Assembly (NCBI RefSeq): GCF_016862635.1
Contig: NZ_BONI01000035.1
Span: 28,463 to 92,462 of the forward strand
Direction of reading: 5' to 3'
DNA: 64,000 nt
Source: Catellatospora coxensis
GTDB taxonomy: Bacteria; Actinomycetota; Actinomycetes; Mycobacteriales; Micromonosporaceae
The notes under the pieces were generated by a model. The model saw nothing but the letters and a program-made list of their open reading frames with translations. It was not told the origin of the DNA and did no database searches. Every line of letters begins with the position of its first letter. Position 1 is the first letter of the stretch. Shown here one piece after another: positions 6,244 through 14,553 of the stretch. Made by a program: the position numbers and the translations under genes.

Positions 6244-8418
6244 CGGCTCTGTTGCCAAATCTTTTTGAAGATCTTCTGAAGTCGGTTGTTCAGGCAGCAA
6301 ATCCGCCACCGAAGCGCCCTTCAACAGCGCGAGAACTGCCTCGCCGTAGAGCTCCAACTTGCGCGGGCCGATGCCGGCGATCTCCACGAGGCCCGCTCTG
6401 TCGGATGGCTGACGCTCGGCCAGCGCGGTCAGGGTGGCGTCGGTGAAGACGACGTACGCGGGGATCTTCGCCGCCGCGGCGACCCGGGCCCGCCAGTCGC
6501 CCAGCCGCTCGAACAGCTCCTCGTCCAGCGAGGAGGGGCAGCCCGCGCACCGGCCCAGCTTGCGCTCCGGCCCGGCGAGCAGCGTCGCCCCGCACACCCG
6601 GCAGCTCACGATCACGGTCTTGCGCGGCACCCGGGGCGCACCCGGCCCGGGGCGCTCGGCCCGCGGCGCGGCGGCCTGCCCACCGAACGGAGCAAGTCCC
6701 GGCACCCCATGCAGGAACCGGCAGGGACGCCGAGCCCGGCCACCGGAGGATCGCGCCTCGCCGTAGCTGAGCCACAGCATCCGCCGCGCCCGGGTGACGC
6801 CGACGTACAGCAGCCGGCGCTCCTCCTCCAGCGCCTCGGCGCTGCGGGCGTACGCGGTGGGCATGGTGCCCTCGACGAGCCCGACCAGGAACACCGCGTC
6901 CCATTCCAGGCCCTTGGCGGAGTGCAGGCTGGCCAGCGTCACCCCGGCGACGGTCGGGGCGTGCTGCGCCTGGGCGCGCCGGCCCAGCTCGGCGGTGAAC
7001 CCGGCGAGCCCCTCGTCGGCGCCGGGCGCGGGGCGGAACTCGGCGGCCAGGCGTACCAGCGCGGCCAGCGCCTCCCAGCGCTCCCGGGCAGCCCCGCCGG
7101 ACGGCGGCCGCTCAGGCTGCCAGCCCAGGCCGACCAGCACCGCGCTGACCGTGCCGACCAGATCGTCGCCGCCGTCGGCACGGGAGGCCGACCGCAGCGC
7201 CACCATCGCCTGGCGGATCTCGGCCCGCTCGAAGAAGCGCTCCCCGCCGCGCAGCACGTACGGCACCCCGGCGTCGGCGAGCGCCTCCTCGTAGGTCTCC
7301 GACTGGGCGTTGGCGCGGAACAGCACCGCGATCTCCGACGCGGGAGTGCCCGCCGCGATCAGGTCGGCGCAGCGGCGGGCCACCGCGACCGCCTCGTTGT
7401 GCTCGTCGGCGAAGACCCGGGCATCCGGCTCGGGCCCGGCCGGGCGTTGGCCGACCAGGTCCAGCCGCAGCCGGGCCTCGCTGCCCTTGGCCTGCCGGAT
7501 GACCGCGTTGGCCAGACCCACCACCTGCGGAGTGGAGCGGTAGTCGCGGACCAGCCGGACCACGGTCGCGTCGCGGTGCGTACGCGCGAAGTCCACCAGG
7601 TACGACGAGGTCGCGCCGGTGAACGAGTAGATGGTCTGCGCCGCGTCACCGACCACGGTCAGGTCCTTGCGGCCGCCCAGCCACGCCTCCAGCAGCCGCT
7701 GCTGCAGCGGGTTCACGTCCTGGTACTCGTCGACGACGAAGTGCCGGTACTGCGCGCGGACCTGCTCGGCGACGTCGGAGTGCTCCTCGATGCCCCAGCA
7801 CATGGCGCGCAGCAGGTCCTCGAAATCGATCACGCCCTGCTGGCGCTTGACGTGCTCGTACGCCGTGAACACGGCGGCGACCTGGGCTGCTTCCAGCGGG
7901 GTCTCCCGGCCGGCCTTGGCCGCGGCGACCACGTACTCGCCGGGTTCCACCAGCGACGACTTCGACCACTCGATCTCGGCGGCGAGGTCGCGCGCGCCGG
8001 TGCGGTCGGCCCGCACCCCGGCCCGGGCCGCGGCGAGCACGATCAGCCGCGCCTTGCTCTCGACCAGCTCCGGCATCTCCCGGCCGCGCAGCAGCCGGGG
8101 CGCGAAGAAGCGCAGCTGGCGCAGGGCGGCGGCGTGGAACGTACGGGCCTGCACGCCGTGCGCGTCGAGCCCGGCCAGCCGTTCGCGCAGCTGCGCCGCG
8201 GCCCGCGCGGTGAAGGTGACGGCGAGCACGTGCTTCGGCTGGACCTGCCCGGTGACCACGCGGTGCGCGATCCGGTGGGTGATCGCCCGGGTCTTGCCGG
8301 TGCCCGCGCCGGCCAGGATGCACACCGGTCCGGGCGGCGCCGTGACCGCGGCCGCCTGCTCCTCGTCCAGCCCCGCGAGTACCTTCCGGGCCGTGTCGGG
8401 TGCAGCGTCTCTGGTCAC
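6241..8418 (-). CDS. uvrD2: UvrD2-type SF1A DNA helicase with HRDC domain
   Basis: 725 aa from GTG 8418. Walker A is AGAGTGKTRA near residue 38, motif II is VDEYQD, motif III is VGDAAQTIYSF, and ALEEERRLLYVGVTRAR covers motif VI. After the motor come a CRVC...CAGC tetracysteine zinc module (about residues 600-625) and a C-terminal HRDC-like domain, the layout of mycobacterial UvrD2, an essential 3'-5' helicase. It diverges from mrx1 with 83 bp between the start codons, as in M. tuberculosis. Cytoplasmic; DNA repair or replication. Confidence 0.92.
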   Translation of the reverse strand: MTRDAAPDTARKVLAGLDEEQAAAVTAPPGPVCILAGAGTGKTRAITHRIAHRVVTGQVQPKHVLAVTFTARAAAQLRERLAGLDAHGVQARTFHAAALRQLRFFAPRLLRGREMPELVESKARLIVLAAARAGVRADRTGARDLAAEIEWSKSSLVEPGEYVVAAAKAGRETPLEAAQVAAVFTAYEHVKRQQGVIDFEDLLRAMCWGIEEHSDVAEQVRAQYRHFVVDEYQDVNPLQQRLLEAWLGGRKDLTVVGDAAQTIYSFTGATSSYLVDFARTHRDATVVRLVRDYRSTPQVVGLANAVIRQAKGSEARLRLDLVGQRPAGPEPDARVFADEHNEAVAVARRCADLIAAGTPASEIAVLFRANAQSETYEEALADAGVPYVLRGGERFFERAEIRQAMVALRSASRADGGDDLVGTVSAVLVGLGWQPERPPSGGAARERWEALAALVRLAAEFRPAPGADEGLAGFTAELGRRAQAQHAPTVAGVTLASLHSAKGLEWDAVFLVGLVEGTMPTAYARSAEALEEERRLLYVGVTRARRMLWLSYGEARSSGGRARRPCRFLHGVPGLAPFGGQAAAPRAERPGPGAPRVPRKTVIVSCRVCGATLLAGPERKLGRCAGCPSSLDEELFERLGDWRARVAAAAKIPAYVVFTDATLTALAERQPSDRAGLVEIAGIGPRKLELYGEAVLALLKGASVADLLPEQPTSEDLQKDLATEP

Positions 8419-8501
8419 AACAGGGAATCATCCCAGGTGTCGTTGATGTTGCCACCGCTAGAGTCCCCGGGAGCCCCCGCTCCCCCGACCCGAGGATCGC
8501 C

Positions 8502-8762
8502 ATGCTGACCATGTACTCGACCACGTGGTGTGGTTACTGCCACCGGCTGCGCAGCCAGCTCGACCGTGAGGGCATCACCTACACGGTGATCGACATCGAG
8601 CAGGACCCCAACGCGGCGGACTTCGTGATGAGCGTGAACGGCGGCAACCAGACCGTGCCGACCCTGCGCTTCGCGGACGGCAGCGCCCTGACCAACCCCA
8701 GCGTCATCCAGGTCAAGGCCCACCTCGCCGCGATCGCCGAAAAGGCCGCCGACCCGGCCTGA
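8502..8762 (+). CDS. mrx1: Mycoredoxin-1
   Basis: 86 aa from ATG 8502, with GAGG six bases upstream; the longer open frame from 8400 is not needed. It is a glutaredoxin fold with the WCGYC active site at residues 8-12 (Cys9 nucleophile), the cis-Pro segment TVPTLRF and a GxxxTNPS-type thiol-binding loop. Mycoredoxin reduces protein-mycothiol mixed disulfides. mshB, which makes mycothiol, lies about 43 kb away in this window. The arrangement divergent from uvrD2 is the mycobacterial one. Confidence 0.92.
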   Translation: MLTMYSTTWCGYCHRLRSQLDREGITYTVIDIEQDPNAADFVMSVNGGNQTVPTLRFADGSALTNPSVIQVKAHLAAIAEKAADPA

Positions 8763-8781
8763 GGCTCCGCACGACCCGTTC

Positions 8782-8846
8782 AAGATCGCCGTTTCAGGAC
8801 ACGAGCTGAGGTCTGACCTCAGCTTCCGACCTCAAACGGCGATCTT
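8782..8846. terminator. Nested inverted repeats after mrx1
   Basis: Outer arms 8782-8798 and 8830-8846 (AAGATCGCCGTTTCAGG and its complement, one mismatch) enclose a perfect inner hairpin (AGCTGAGGT 8804-8812 with 8816-8824). It separates convergent mrx1 and the small minus-strand gene and probably terminates both. Confidence 0.75.
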
Positions 8847-8893
8847 CGTGTGCGCCGCGGCCGCGGCGGCACCGGTCCGTGGGCGCGGGGAGG

Positions 8894-9142
8894 TCAGCTC
8901 GGCCAGCGGGGGGCGTCGAGGCGGACGACTTTGACGCGCTGGCGGCCGGAGCGGACGGCGCCGACCGAGGCGAGGGCGCGGGCGAGCTGGAGCGCGGCGT
9001 CGAGGCTGTCCGCCTCCGCCACCTGGCGGCGCTGCTCAGGGCTGGCTGTCTCGTCGCGCAGCGGCTGCTCATCGAGGAACGACGCGTTCACGTCCTCGGG
9101 CGCGAAGGGTCGTACCTCGGTGCGAACGATCAGGTACCGCAT
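8894..9142 (-). CDS. Small hypothetical protein behind the DUF5753 regulator
   Basis: 82 aa from ATG 9142, chosen for the GGAG six bases upstream; an open frame extends to 9250 without a ribosome site. The sequence begins MRYLIVRTEVRPF, has an acidic middle and a basic end (GRQRVKVVRLDAPRW). No family recognised. Regulators of the XRE-DUF5753 type are commonly followed by a short DUF397 gene; this occupies that place but does not look like DUF397. It is 177 bp from the regulator and could have its own promoter. Confidence 0.55.
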   Translation of the reverse strand: MRYLIVRTEVRPFAPEDVNASFLDEQPLRDETASPEQRRQVAEADSLDAALQLARALASVGAVRSGRQRVKVVRLDAPRWPS

Positions 9143-9194
9143 GCGCTGCTCCGTCACTGCCTGCCGGGCGGAGGTCGACTGTGGAGTCCATGAG

Positions 9195-9207
9195 TGGAAG
9201 TTCCACA
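9195..9207. promoter_or_regulatory. Palindromic candidate operator
   Basis: GTGGAAGTTCCAC is a perfect 13-bp palindrome lying 52 bases upstream of the small gene at 8894-9142 and downstream of the DUF5753 regulator. A related half-site, TGTGGA, lies at 9181-9186. Binding protein unknown; the adjacent XRE regulator is the obvious candidate. Confidence 0.45.
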
Positions 9208-9319
9208 TTCGGCTGATGTCATGCTTGTGCATTTCCCCAGCTGGAATCAAGCAAGACGCGACGATCGTCGGGCAGCACCGCCCGAACGGGTGACGGAGCG
9301 TAGTTTTCTACCGAGGAGA

Positions 9320-10252
9320 TCAGCTGATCCGGGCGCTTATCCACGCCCGCGACCGCGGCGGGTCCAGCGCCGCCTCACCGAGCCAGCCGAAGACGCGTGC
9401 ATATCGCTCGACGCTGTTGCGGTCGGTGAGCACCAGCTCACGGGCGAGCGTCTCGACGGCCACCGTCTCCGGATCATCCGGGTCAGGAAAGTGATAGATA
9501 GAAAATCCCGTATATGGTATGAAGTGCTGGCCGATCATGGCCGCGCACGGCAGTACTCTGATCGTCACGTTGGGTAACTGCGCGAGGGTCGCCAGGTGGG
9601 CCAGCTGGCCGTCCCGCACCTCGTCCGGCGCGCCCCGGCCCAGCAGCGCCTGCTCGTCCAGGATCGCCTCGTAGCGCGGCGCGTCCGGGGTTCTGGTCAG
9701 GATCGTCTGCCGGGCCAGCCGCGCCGCCACCTCGGTGTCCGGCTCCTGCGGCGCGGGCAGCTCCGCCACCGGCCCCACCACCGGGTTCAGGCGCTGCGCG
9801 GGCACGCCGGCCACCACCGGCTCCCCCGACAGCGGGCGCGAGGACAGGATGCGGGCCCGCGCGTACTCCGGCGTCTGCAGCAGACCGGGGACGATCGACA
9901 GGGCGTACTCCCTGATGCGGGCGCTGCCCGCCTCCAGCTCGGCGTAACCGCGCTGGCGCTGGGTCATCACCGGGTAGGCCCGCAGCCAGCCCCGCGTGTT
10001 GCCGGCGTCGCGCGCGATCGCCACGAGCTGGTCCCGGTCCCGCCCGCGCACCTCGTAGAGGTCGAGCAGGTCCAGCACATCGGCGAGATCCGGCCGGCTG
10101 CGCCCGTTCTCCAGACGCGACAGTTTCGACTTGGCCGCCCAGCCCACCTGGTCGACGACCTGCTCACCGGTGAGACCGGCGGTCTCACGCAGGCGGCGCA
10201 GCTCCACGCCGAGGCGCTGGCGGCGGACGATCGGGCTGGATCCTCGCGGCAA
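9320..10252 (-). CDS. XRE-family regulator with DUF5753 domain
   Basis: 310 aa from TTG 10252, which has ACGGAGG five bases upstream; a GTG at 10306 would add 18 residues. An N-terminal helix-turn-helix (LGVELRRLRETAGLTGEQVV...SKLSRLENGRS) occupies about residues 10-65. A DUF5753 domain follows, typically starting at the ALSIVPGLLQTPEYA motif and ending with the ILTDRNSVERY-like segment (here LVLTDRNSVERYARVF). Such regulators are abundant in Streptomyces and Micromonosporaceae, usually paired with a small partner gene, and influence development and antibiotics. Confidence 0.88.
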   Translation of the reverse strand: MPRGSSPIVRRQRLGVELRRLRETAGLTGEQVVDQVGWAAKSKLSRLENGRSRPDLADVLDLLDLYEVRGRDRDQLVAIARDAGNTRGWLRAYPVMTQRQRGYAELEAGSARIREYALSIVPGLLQTPEYARARILSSRPLSGEPVVAGVPAQRLNPVVGPVAELPAPQEPDTEVAARLARQTILTRTPDAPRYEAILDEQALLGRGAPDEVRDGQLAHLATLAQLPNVTIRVLPCAAMIGQHFIPYTGFSIYHFPDPDDPETVAVETLARELVLTDRNSVERYARVFGWLGEAALDPPRSRAWISARIS

Positions 10253-10353
10253 GGGGACCTCCGTCGGCGAACCAGCCTCCAGGCTAAACCGCCCACCCAC
10301 CCCCACCCCCGCACCAACACACCTTTCCCCACCTGGATCACCCCACCCTTTTC

Positions 10354-10420
10354 CGCGTTGATCATGAACTTATGGGCAGGTTCGACGGCGTGTTCTGGCC
10401 ACAACTTCATGATCAACGCG
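10354..10420. repeat. 26-bp imperfect inverted repeat (GATCATGAAC type)
   Basis: Arms 10354-10379 and 10395-10420 pair at 23 of 26 positions around a 15-base loop. The outer part reads CGCGTTGATCATGAA. I recall similar palindromes in many intergenic regions of Micromonosporaceae, so a dispersed REP-like repeat is likely. It lies between divergent regulator genes, which argues against a terminator role. Confidence 0.6.
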
Positions 10421-10468
10421 ATGACGAGCGCTGCGGGGCGGGGCGAGGAGCGGGCGGGAGCGCCATGG

Positions 10469-10502
10469 TTGACGAAAGGATCCTTTCGAAAGGATACTTT
10501 CG
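10469..10502 (+). promoter_or_regulatory. ArsR-gene promoter with two overlapping palindromes
   Basis: TTGACG (10469-10474) and GATACT (10493-10498) are 18 bases apart. Two palindromes, CGAAAGGATCCTTTCG (10473-10488, perfect) and CGAAAGGATACTTTCG (10487-10502, imperfect centre), overlap by two bases and cover the promoter. Transcription should start near 10505, which is the first base of the GTG codon, so the message would be leaderless. Confidence 0.75.
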
Positions 10503-10504
10503 AC

Positions 10505-11077
10505 GTGACCGAGAGATTGCCGATGCGGGAGATCACCGATCCCCGGATGCTGCGAGCGATGGCGCACCCGGTGCGGTTGCGGCTGATCAACGAGTTGGGG
10601 CTGCACGGGCCGGCTACGGCAACCGAGCTGGCCGAACGGGTCGGGGAGTCGGCGGCGAACTGCTCGTGGCATCTGCGGCAGCTGGCGAAGTTCGGGTTCA
10701 TCGAGGAAGCCGAGGGCGGCGTCGGGCGCAACCGGCCGTGGCGCTGGGTGCCGATGGGCAACCGGTGGGGCGGACCGGACGATCCGCCGGAGATGATGCA
10801 GGCGGGTAGCGAGCTGAACGCCACGCTGCTTGCTCAGGAGCTGGCCAAGCGCAACCGCTGGGACGAGCAGCGCCAGACCGACGACTCCCCGTGGCGGCAC
10901 GCCGCGTTCTCCGTCCAGAACGTCAGCTGGCTCACCGCCGACGAGCTGGCGGCGCTGGAGGACGAGCTGGTCGCGGTGCTGACGAAGTACAACCACCGGA
11001 TCACCGATCCGGGCGGCAGGCCCGAAGGCTCCCGGCCCGTTCGCATGGTCGCCTGGGCCCACCCCGAACCCAGCTGA
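10505..11077 (+). CDS. ArsR/HTH_20-type winged-helix repressor
   Basis: 190 aa from GTG 10505, preferred because it coincides with the predicted transcription start; ATG 10523 is an alternative. Residues 9-90 form an ArsR-like winged helix (DPRMLRAMAHPVRLRLINEL, recognition helix ESAANCSWHLRQLAKFGF). The C-terminal half is helical, with no CxC metal-binding motif, so a small-molecule ligand is more likely than a metal. The palindromic operator over its own promoter implies autoregulation. The MFS exporter gene begins 31 bp downstream and is surely co-transcribed. Confidence 0.88.
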   Translation: MTERLPMREITDPRMLRAMAHPVRLRLINELGLHGPATATELAERVGESAANCSWHLRQLAKFGFIEEAEGGVGRNRPWRWVPMGNRWGGPDDPPEMMQAGSELNATLLAQELAKRNRWDEQRQTDDSPWRHAAFSVQNVSWLTADELAALEDELVAVLTKYNHRITDPGGRPEGSRPVRMVAWAHPEPS

Positions 11078-11108
11078 TCCCCCACCCAGCACCCCGGAGG
11101 CACCTGCC

Positions 11109-12365
11109 ATGCGCGCCGTACTGCGCCGACCCGACTTCCGCCTGCTCTTCGCGGGCCTGTTCTTCAGCATGACCGCCGAGTCGATGCTGGTGCTGGCGCT
11201 GGCCATCTGGGCCAAGGACCTCACCGGCTCCGACGGCATGGCGGGCGCGGCGATCCTGTGCGTGGTGCTGCCGGCGATGTTCGCGCCGCTGCTCGGCGTG
11301 GTGGTGGACCGGTTCCGCCGCCGCCCGTTCCTGATCGCGTCGCTGGTCGGTTCGGCGGCCATGCTGACGCCGCTGCTGGCGGTCGACGGCCGTGGCGACC
11401 TGTGGATCATCTTCGCCGTGGCGATCTGCTACGGCGTGTCGTACATCCTGGTCAGCGGCTCGCTCAACGGTCTCATCAAGGAGGTCATCCCGCCGGACCT
11501 GCTGGCCGAGGCGAACGGTGCGCTGCAGACGGTGCGCCAGGGACTGCGCCTGGTGGGGCCGCTGCTGGGGGCCGCGCTCTACGCCGCCACGAAAGGCTGG
11601 GGCCTGGCCGTGCTCGGCATGGCGGGTTTCCTCATCGCGGCCGGCGTCATCGCCGTGCTCCGGGTACGCGAGGACAAGCCCGAACGCACCGAGTCGCACT
11701 GGCTGACCGAGGTCGGTGCGGGCGTACGCCACCTGACCGGCAGCGTGCCGCTGCGGCGTGCCCTGATCGGCAACGTGATCTCGATCCTCGTCTTCGGATT
11801 CAGCGAGACCGTCTTCTTCGCCTTCGTCGACCAGGGTCTGCACCGGCCCCCGGCCTTCATCGGCGTGCTGATCAGCGTCCAGGGCATCGGCGGCCTGCTC
11901 GGCGGGCTGACCTCGGCCTGGCTGATCCGCCGGGTCGGCGAGCTGTCCGCCAACGCCATCGGCATCGCACTGTTCCTGCCGCTGCTGCTCACCAGCCTGA
12001 CCCCGAACCTGGGACTGGCCTTCGCGACCTGCCTGATCTCCGGCTTCGGCCTGCCCTACCTGCTGGTCGGCCTGATGACGCTGATGCAGCGCACCACCCC
12101 CGCCGCGCTGATGGGCCGGGTCTCGGCGGCGATGGACGCGCTGATCAGCGCCCCGCAGACGCTCGCGATCGGATTCGGCGCGGTGCTCGTCGAGCTGGTC
12201 GACTTCCGGGTGCTGCTGGCCGTCATGAGCGCGGTGATGGCGGTGTCCGCGCTGTACCTGTGGGCCGGGCGCGGGCTGACCCCGCCGTCAGCCCCCGCGC
12301 AGCCAGGTCAGGACGAGCTGGTGGGCGATGGAAGACCGGTTCGGGAGCGTGAAGGAGTCGTCTGA
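11109..12365 (+). CDS. MFS efflux transporter (MFS_3-like)
   Basis: 418 aa from ATG 11109, with GGAGG ten bases upstream. About 12 hydrophobic helices; the loop between helices 2 and 3 carries VVVDRFRRRP, the usual DRxxRR motif of proton-driven exporters, and the middle loop (VREDKPERTESHWLTEV) is hydrophilic. MFS_3 relatives export drugs or siderophores, and pairing with an ArsR-type repressor suggests an inducible efflux system. The last 78 bases overlap the 3' end of nudC on the other strand; the overlapped residues form a dispensable polar tail. Substrate unknown. Confidence 0.87.
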   Translation: MRAVLRRPDFRLLFAGLFFSMTAESMLVLALAIWAKDLTGSDGMAGAAILCVVLPAMFAPLLGVVVDRFRRRPFLIASLVGSAAMLTPLLAVDGRGDLWIIFAVAICYGVSYILVSGSLNGLIKEVIPPDLLAEANGALQTVRQGLRLVGPLLGAALYAATKGWGLAVLGMAGFLIAAGVIAVLRVREDKPERTESHWLTEVGAGVRHLTGSVPLRRALIGNVISILVFGFSETVFFAFVDQGLHRPPAFIGVLISVQGIGGLLGGLTSAWLIRRVGELSANAIGIALFLPLLLTSLTPNLGLAFATCLISGFGLPYLLVGLMTLMQRTTPAALMGRVSAAMDALISAPQTLAIGFGAVLVELVDFRVLLAVMSAVMAVSALYLWAGRGLTPPSAPAQPGQDELVGDGRPVREREGVV

Positions 12366-13190
12366 GCCGTCCAGCACCCGGGCGATCCGCTCACGCGTGA
12401 ACCACTGCGCGTCGATCAGCTCGTCCGGGTCGGTGCGCAGCGGCGCGGCCGCCGGGTCGGCGACCGCGACGAAACCCAGCATCAGCGAGCGGGGGTACGG
12501 GAACGCCTGGCTGCCGTGGTAGCGGATGTCGGCGACCCGGACACCCGCCTCCTCGTACACCTCGCGGGCGACCGCCTCCTCGGCGGTCTCCCCCGCCTCG
12601 ACGAAACCGGCCAGCACCGAGTAGCGGCGCCGGGCCGCCCCGGCCCACACCACGTTCGCGCCGAGCAGGATGCGTCCCTGCGGGCCGGCCGCCCCGTCGT
12701 GCACCGCCATGATCACGGCCGGGTCGGTACGCGGGAAGTGCAGCTCCCCGTCGGCGTCCCGGCGCACCCAGCCGCCCTGCTCCACCGTGGTCGGCTTGCC
12801 GCTGCGCGGGGCGTACAGGTGGTCGCGGTGCCAGCGCACCAGCGCCAGCGCCTGGGTCAGCAGCGACGTGTCGCGGGGCGGCAGGTCCGCGCCGACCTCC
12901 CACAGGTGCTTCGGCTCGGCGCCGGGCACCTCGGGCAGCTCGCTGTTGACCGCGAAGTAGGCCGTGCCTCCCGCGTCGACGCCGAGGAACAGCGGCTCGG
13001 CGGCCGGACCGCCGGTGCCGACCTGGCCCGACGGGAGCAGCACCAGCCGGTCGTCGCGGATCAGCGCGCGACCGTCGTCTCCGATCAGGACCACCCGGCC
13101 CCGTGACCACGCGTCGGCCAGCCACTGCGGGTCGGCGCGCCGGAACGCGGCCCGGTCGAGGTCCGACCGGGCCGCAGGCGTCTCACTCAT
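12288..13190 (-). CDS. nudC: NudC-like NAD(H) pyrophosphatase / RNA decapping Nudix enzyme
   Basis: 300 aa from ATG 13190. The Nudix box is intact (GFVEAGETAEEAVAREVYEEAG, residues around 190-211), and downstream SQAFPYPRS matches the NudC signature SQPWPFPxS that gives NAD specificity. The family hydrolyses NADH or NAD-capped RNA. Odd: the protein contains no Cys at all, whereas E. coli NudC has a four-Cys zinc ribbon ahead of the Nudix domain; the corresponding segment (LYAPRSGKPTTVEQGGWVRR) keeps its length but not the ligands. Position next to the uvrD2 block agrees with Rv3199c. Confidence 0.88.
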   Translation of the reverse strand: MSETPAARSDLDRAAFRRADPQWLADAWSRGRVVLIGDDGRALIRDDRLVLLPSGQVGTGGPAAEPLFLGVDAGGTAYFAVNSELPEVPGAEPKHLWEVGADLPPRDTSLLTQALALVRWHRDHLYAPRSGKPTTVEQGGWVRRDADGELHFPRTDPAVIMAVHDGAAGPQGRILLGANVVWAGAARRRYSVLAGFVEAGETAEEAVAREVYEEAGVRVADIRYHGSQAFPYPRSLMLGFVAVADPAAAPLRTDPDELIDAQWFTRERIARVLDGSDDSFTLPNRSSIAHQLVLTWLRGG

Positions 13191-13227
13191 TCGTGCTGCT
13201 CGCTCGTTTCCGTTCCGTGAAGCCGGC

Positions 13228-14553
13228 TCACGACTTCGACTCGACCGTCACCGGCACGATCGCCGAGACCGCGGCCTGGATCTTCTCGGCGTCGCCGAGG
13301 ATCACCGGGGCCGCCACGGCCGGCGCGAGGTACGTCGCCGCGACGCGGTGCACGTCCGCCAGGGTGGCCGCGGCCAGCCGGGCCGAGTGCTCGGCCAGGA
13401 AGGTCAGCCGCAGCCCGAAACCGGCGTAGGTGCTGGCCAGCCCGGCCAGGCCGGACTGTGTCGACATGCCCAGCTGCAGCGTGCCCAGGGCGTACTGGCG
13501 CGCCTGCTCCAGCTCCTCCTCGCGTACCGGCAGCGCCGCGATGCGGCCCAGCTCGTACAGCGTCTCGACCAGCGCCGGGGCGGTGACCTCGGTGGCCACC
13601 TCGGCGGAGACGGTCAGCGTGGAACCGGCCACCGAGTGCTCGATCACCGAGTGCGGGCCGTACGTGTAGCCCTTGTCCTCGCGGATGTTCTCCACCCAGC
13701 GGGAGGAGAAGTAACCGCCGAACACCATGTTCGCGAGCTGCAGCGCCGCGTGGTCGGGGTGGGTGCGGCCCACCGCCGGCAGCGCGAAGCGCAGCGACGA
13801 CTGCACCGCGCCGGGCCGGTCGACCAGCAGCAGCGGGCCCGGCACCAGCGGCGGGATGGGCGGCAGGTCGGCGCTCTCGCCGCCCCCGTTCCAGCCGCCG
13901 AGGCGCTTGGCCGCGGTCTGCACCGCCTGCTCCGGGTCGATGTCGCCGACGATGACCAGGGTCGCCCCGGCCGGGTGCAGCCGCCGGGCGTGCAGCGCGC
14001 GCAGCGCCTCCGGGCTGACCGCGCGCACGTCCTCGACCGACGGCGTCTGCACCGCGTACGGATGTCCCGGGTAGATGCGCTTGAGCAGCGCGACGCGGGC
14101 CAGGTGGGCGGGCTGGCTCTGGGCGACCTGGATCCGGTCGGCCAGCCGCTCCACCTCCGTGGTGACCTCGCCCTCCGGGTAGACCGCGTCGTCGAGCACC
14201 TCGGCCATCAGCTCCAGCAGCCGGTCCAGCCCGGACACCAGCGAGTTGCCGCTGATCTGCAGCCGGTCCGGATCGATCCCGGCGCCGAGGCCGCCGCCGA
14301 CGGTCTGCAGCTCCGCGGCGATCTCCACGGTGCTGCGGGTGCTGGTGCCCGAGAACAGCGTCTGCGCCAGCACGGCCGCGTCGGCCAGCTCCGCCTTGGC
14401 GAACGGCACGCGCAGCCGCACCTCGGCCAGCGGCACGCTCGGCCGGCGGATGGCCAGCACGGTCAGCCCGTTGGGCAGCGTCTGCTCCGCCTCCAGCGGC
14501 AGCGCCAGCGGCCGGTTCGCGTCGAGTTCGGGAAGGCTGATGGTCTGGCTCAC
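13228..14553 (-). CDS. M16 peptidase, non-catalytic partner subunit
   Basis: 441 aa. Two M16 half-domains are visible, but the first lacks the HxxEH zinc motif, as normal for the partner in two-gene M16 systems. The second keeps the substrate-binding Arg/Tyr pair in SSRWVENIREDKGYTYGPHS near residue 290. It overlaps the upstream catalytic gene by four bases, so the two are translationally coupled and probably form a mitochondrial-processing-peptidase-like heterodimer that degrades peptides. No signal peptide. Confidence 0.87.
   Translation of the reverse strand: MSQTISLPELDANRPLALPLEAEQTLPNGLTVLAIRRPSVPLAEVRLRVPFAKAELADAAVLAQTLFSGTSTRSTVEIAAELQTVGGGLGAGIDPDRLQISGNSLVSGLDRLLELMAEVLDDAVYPEGEVTTEVERLADRIQVAQSQPAHLARVALLKRIYPGHPYAVQTPSVEDVRAVSPEALRALHARRLHPAGATLVIVGDIDPEQAVQTAAKRLGGWNGGGESADLPPIPPLVPGPLLLVDRPGAVQSSLRFALPAVGRTHPDHAALQLANMVFGGYFSSRWVENIREDKGYTYGPHSVIEHSVAGSTLTVSAEVATEVTAPALVETLYELGRIAALPVREEELEQARQYALGTLQLGMSTQSGLAGLASTYAGFGLRLTFLAEHSARLAAATLADVHRVAATYLAPAVAAPVILGDAEKIQAAVSAIVPVTVESKS

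Noticed and set aside
13228..14553. Inactivated (broken) M16 protease gene
   Set aside because: Lack of HxxEH is normal for the partner subunit in two-gene M16 heterodimers; the substrate-binding Arg/Tyr segment is kept.
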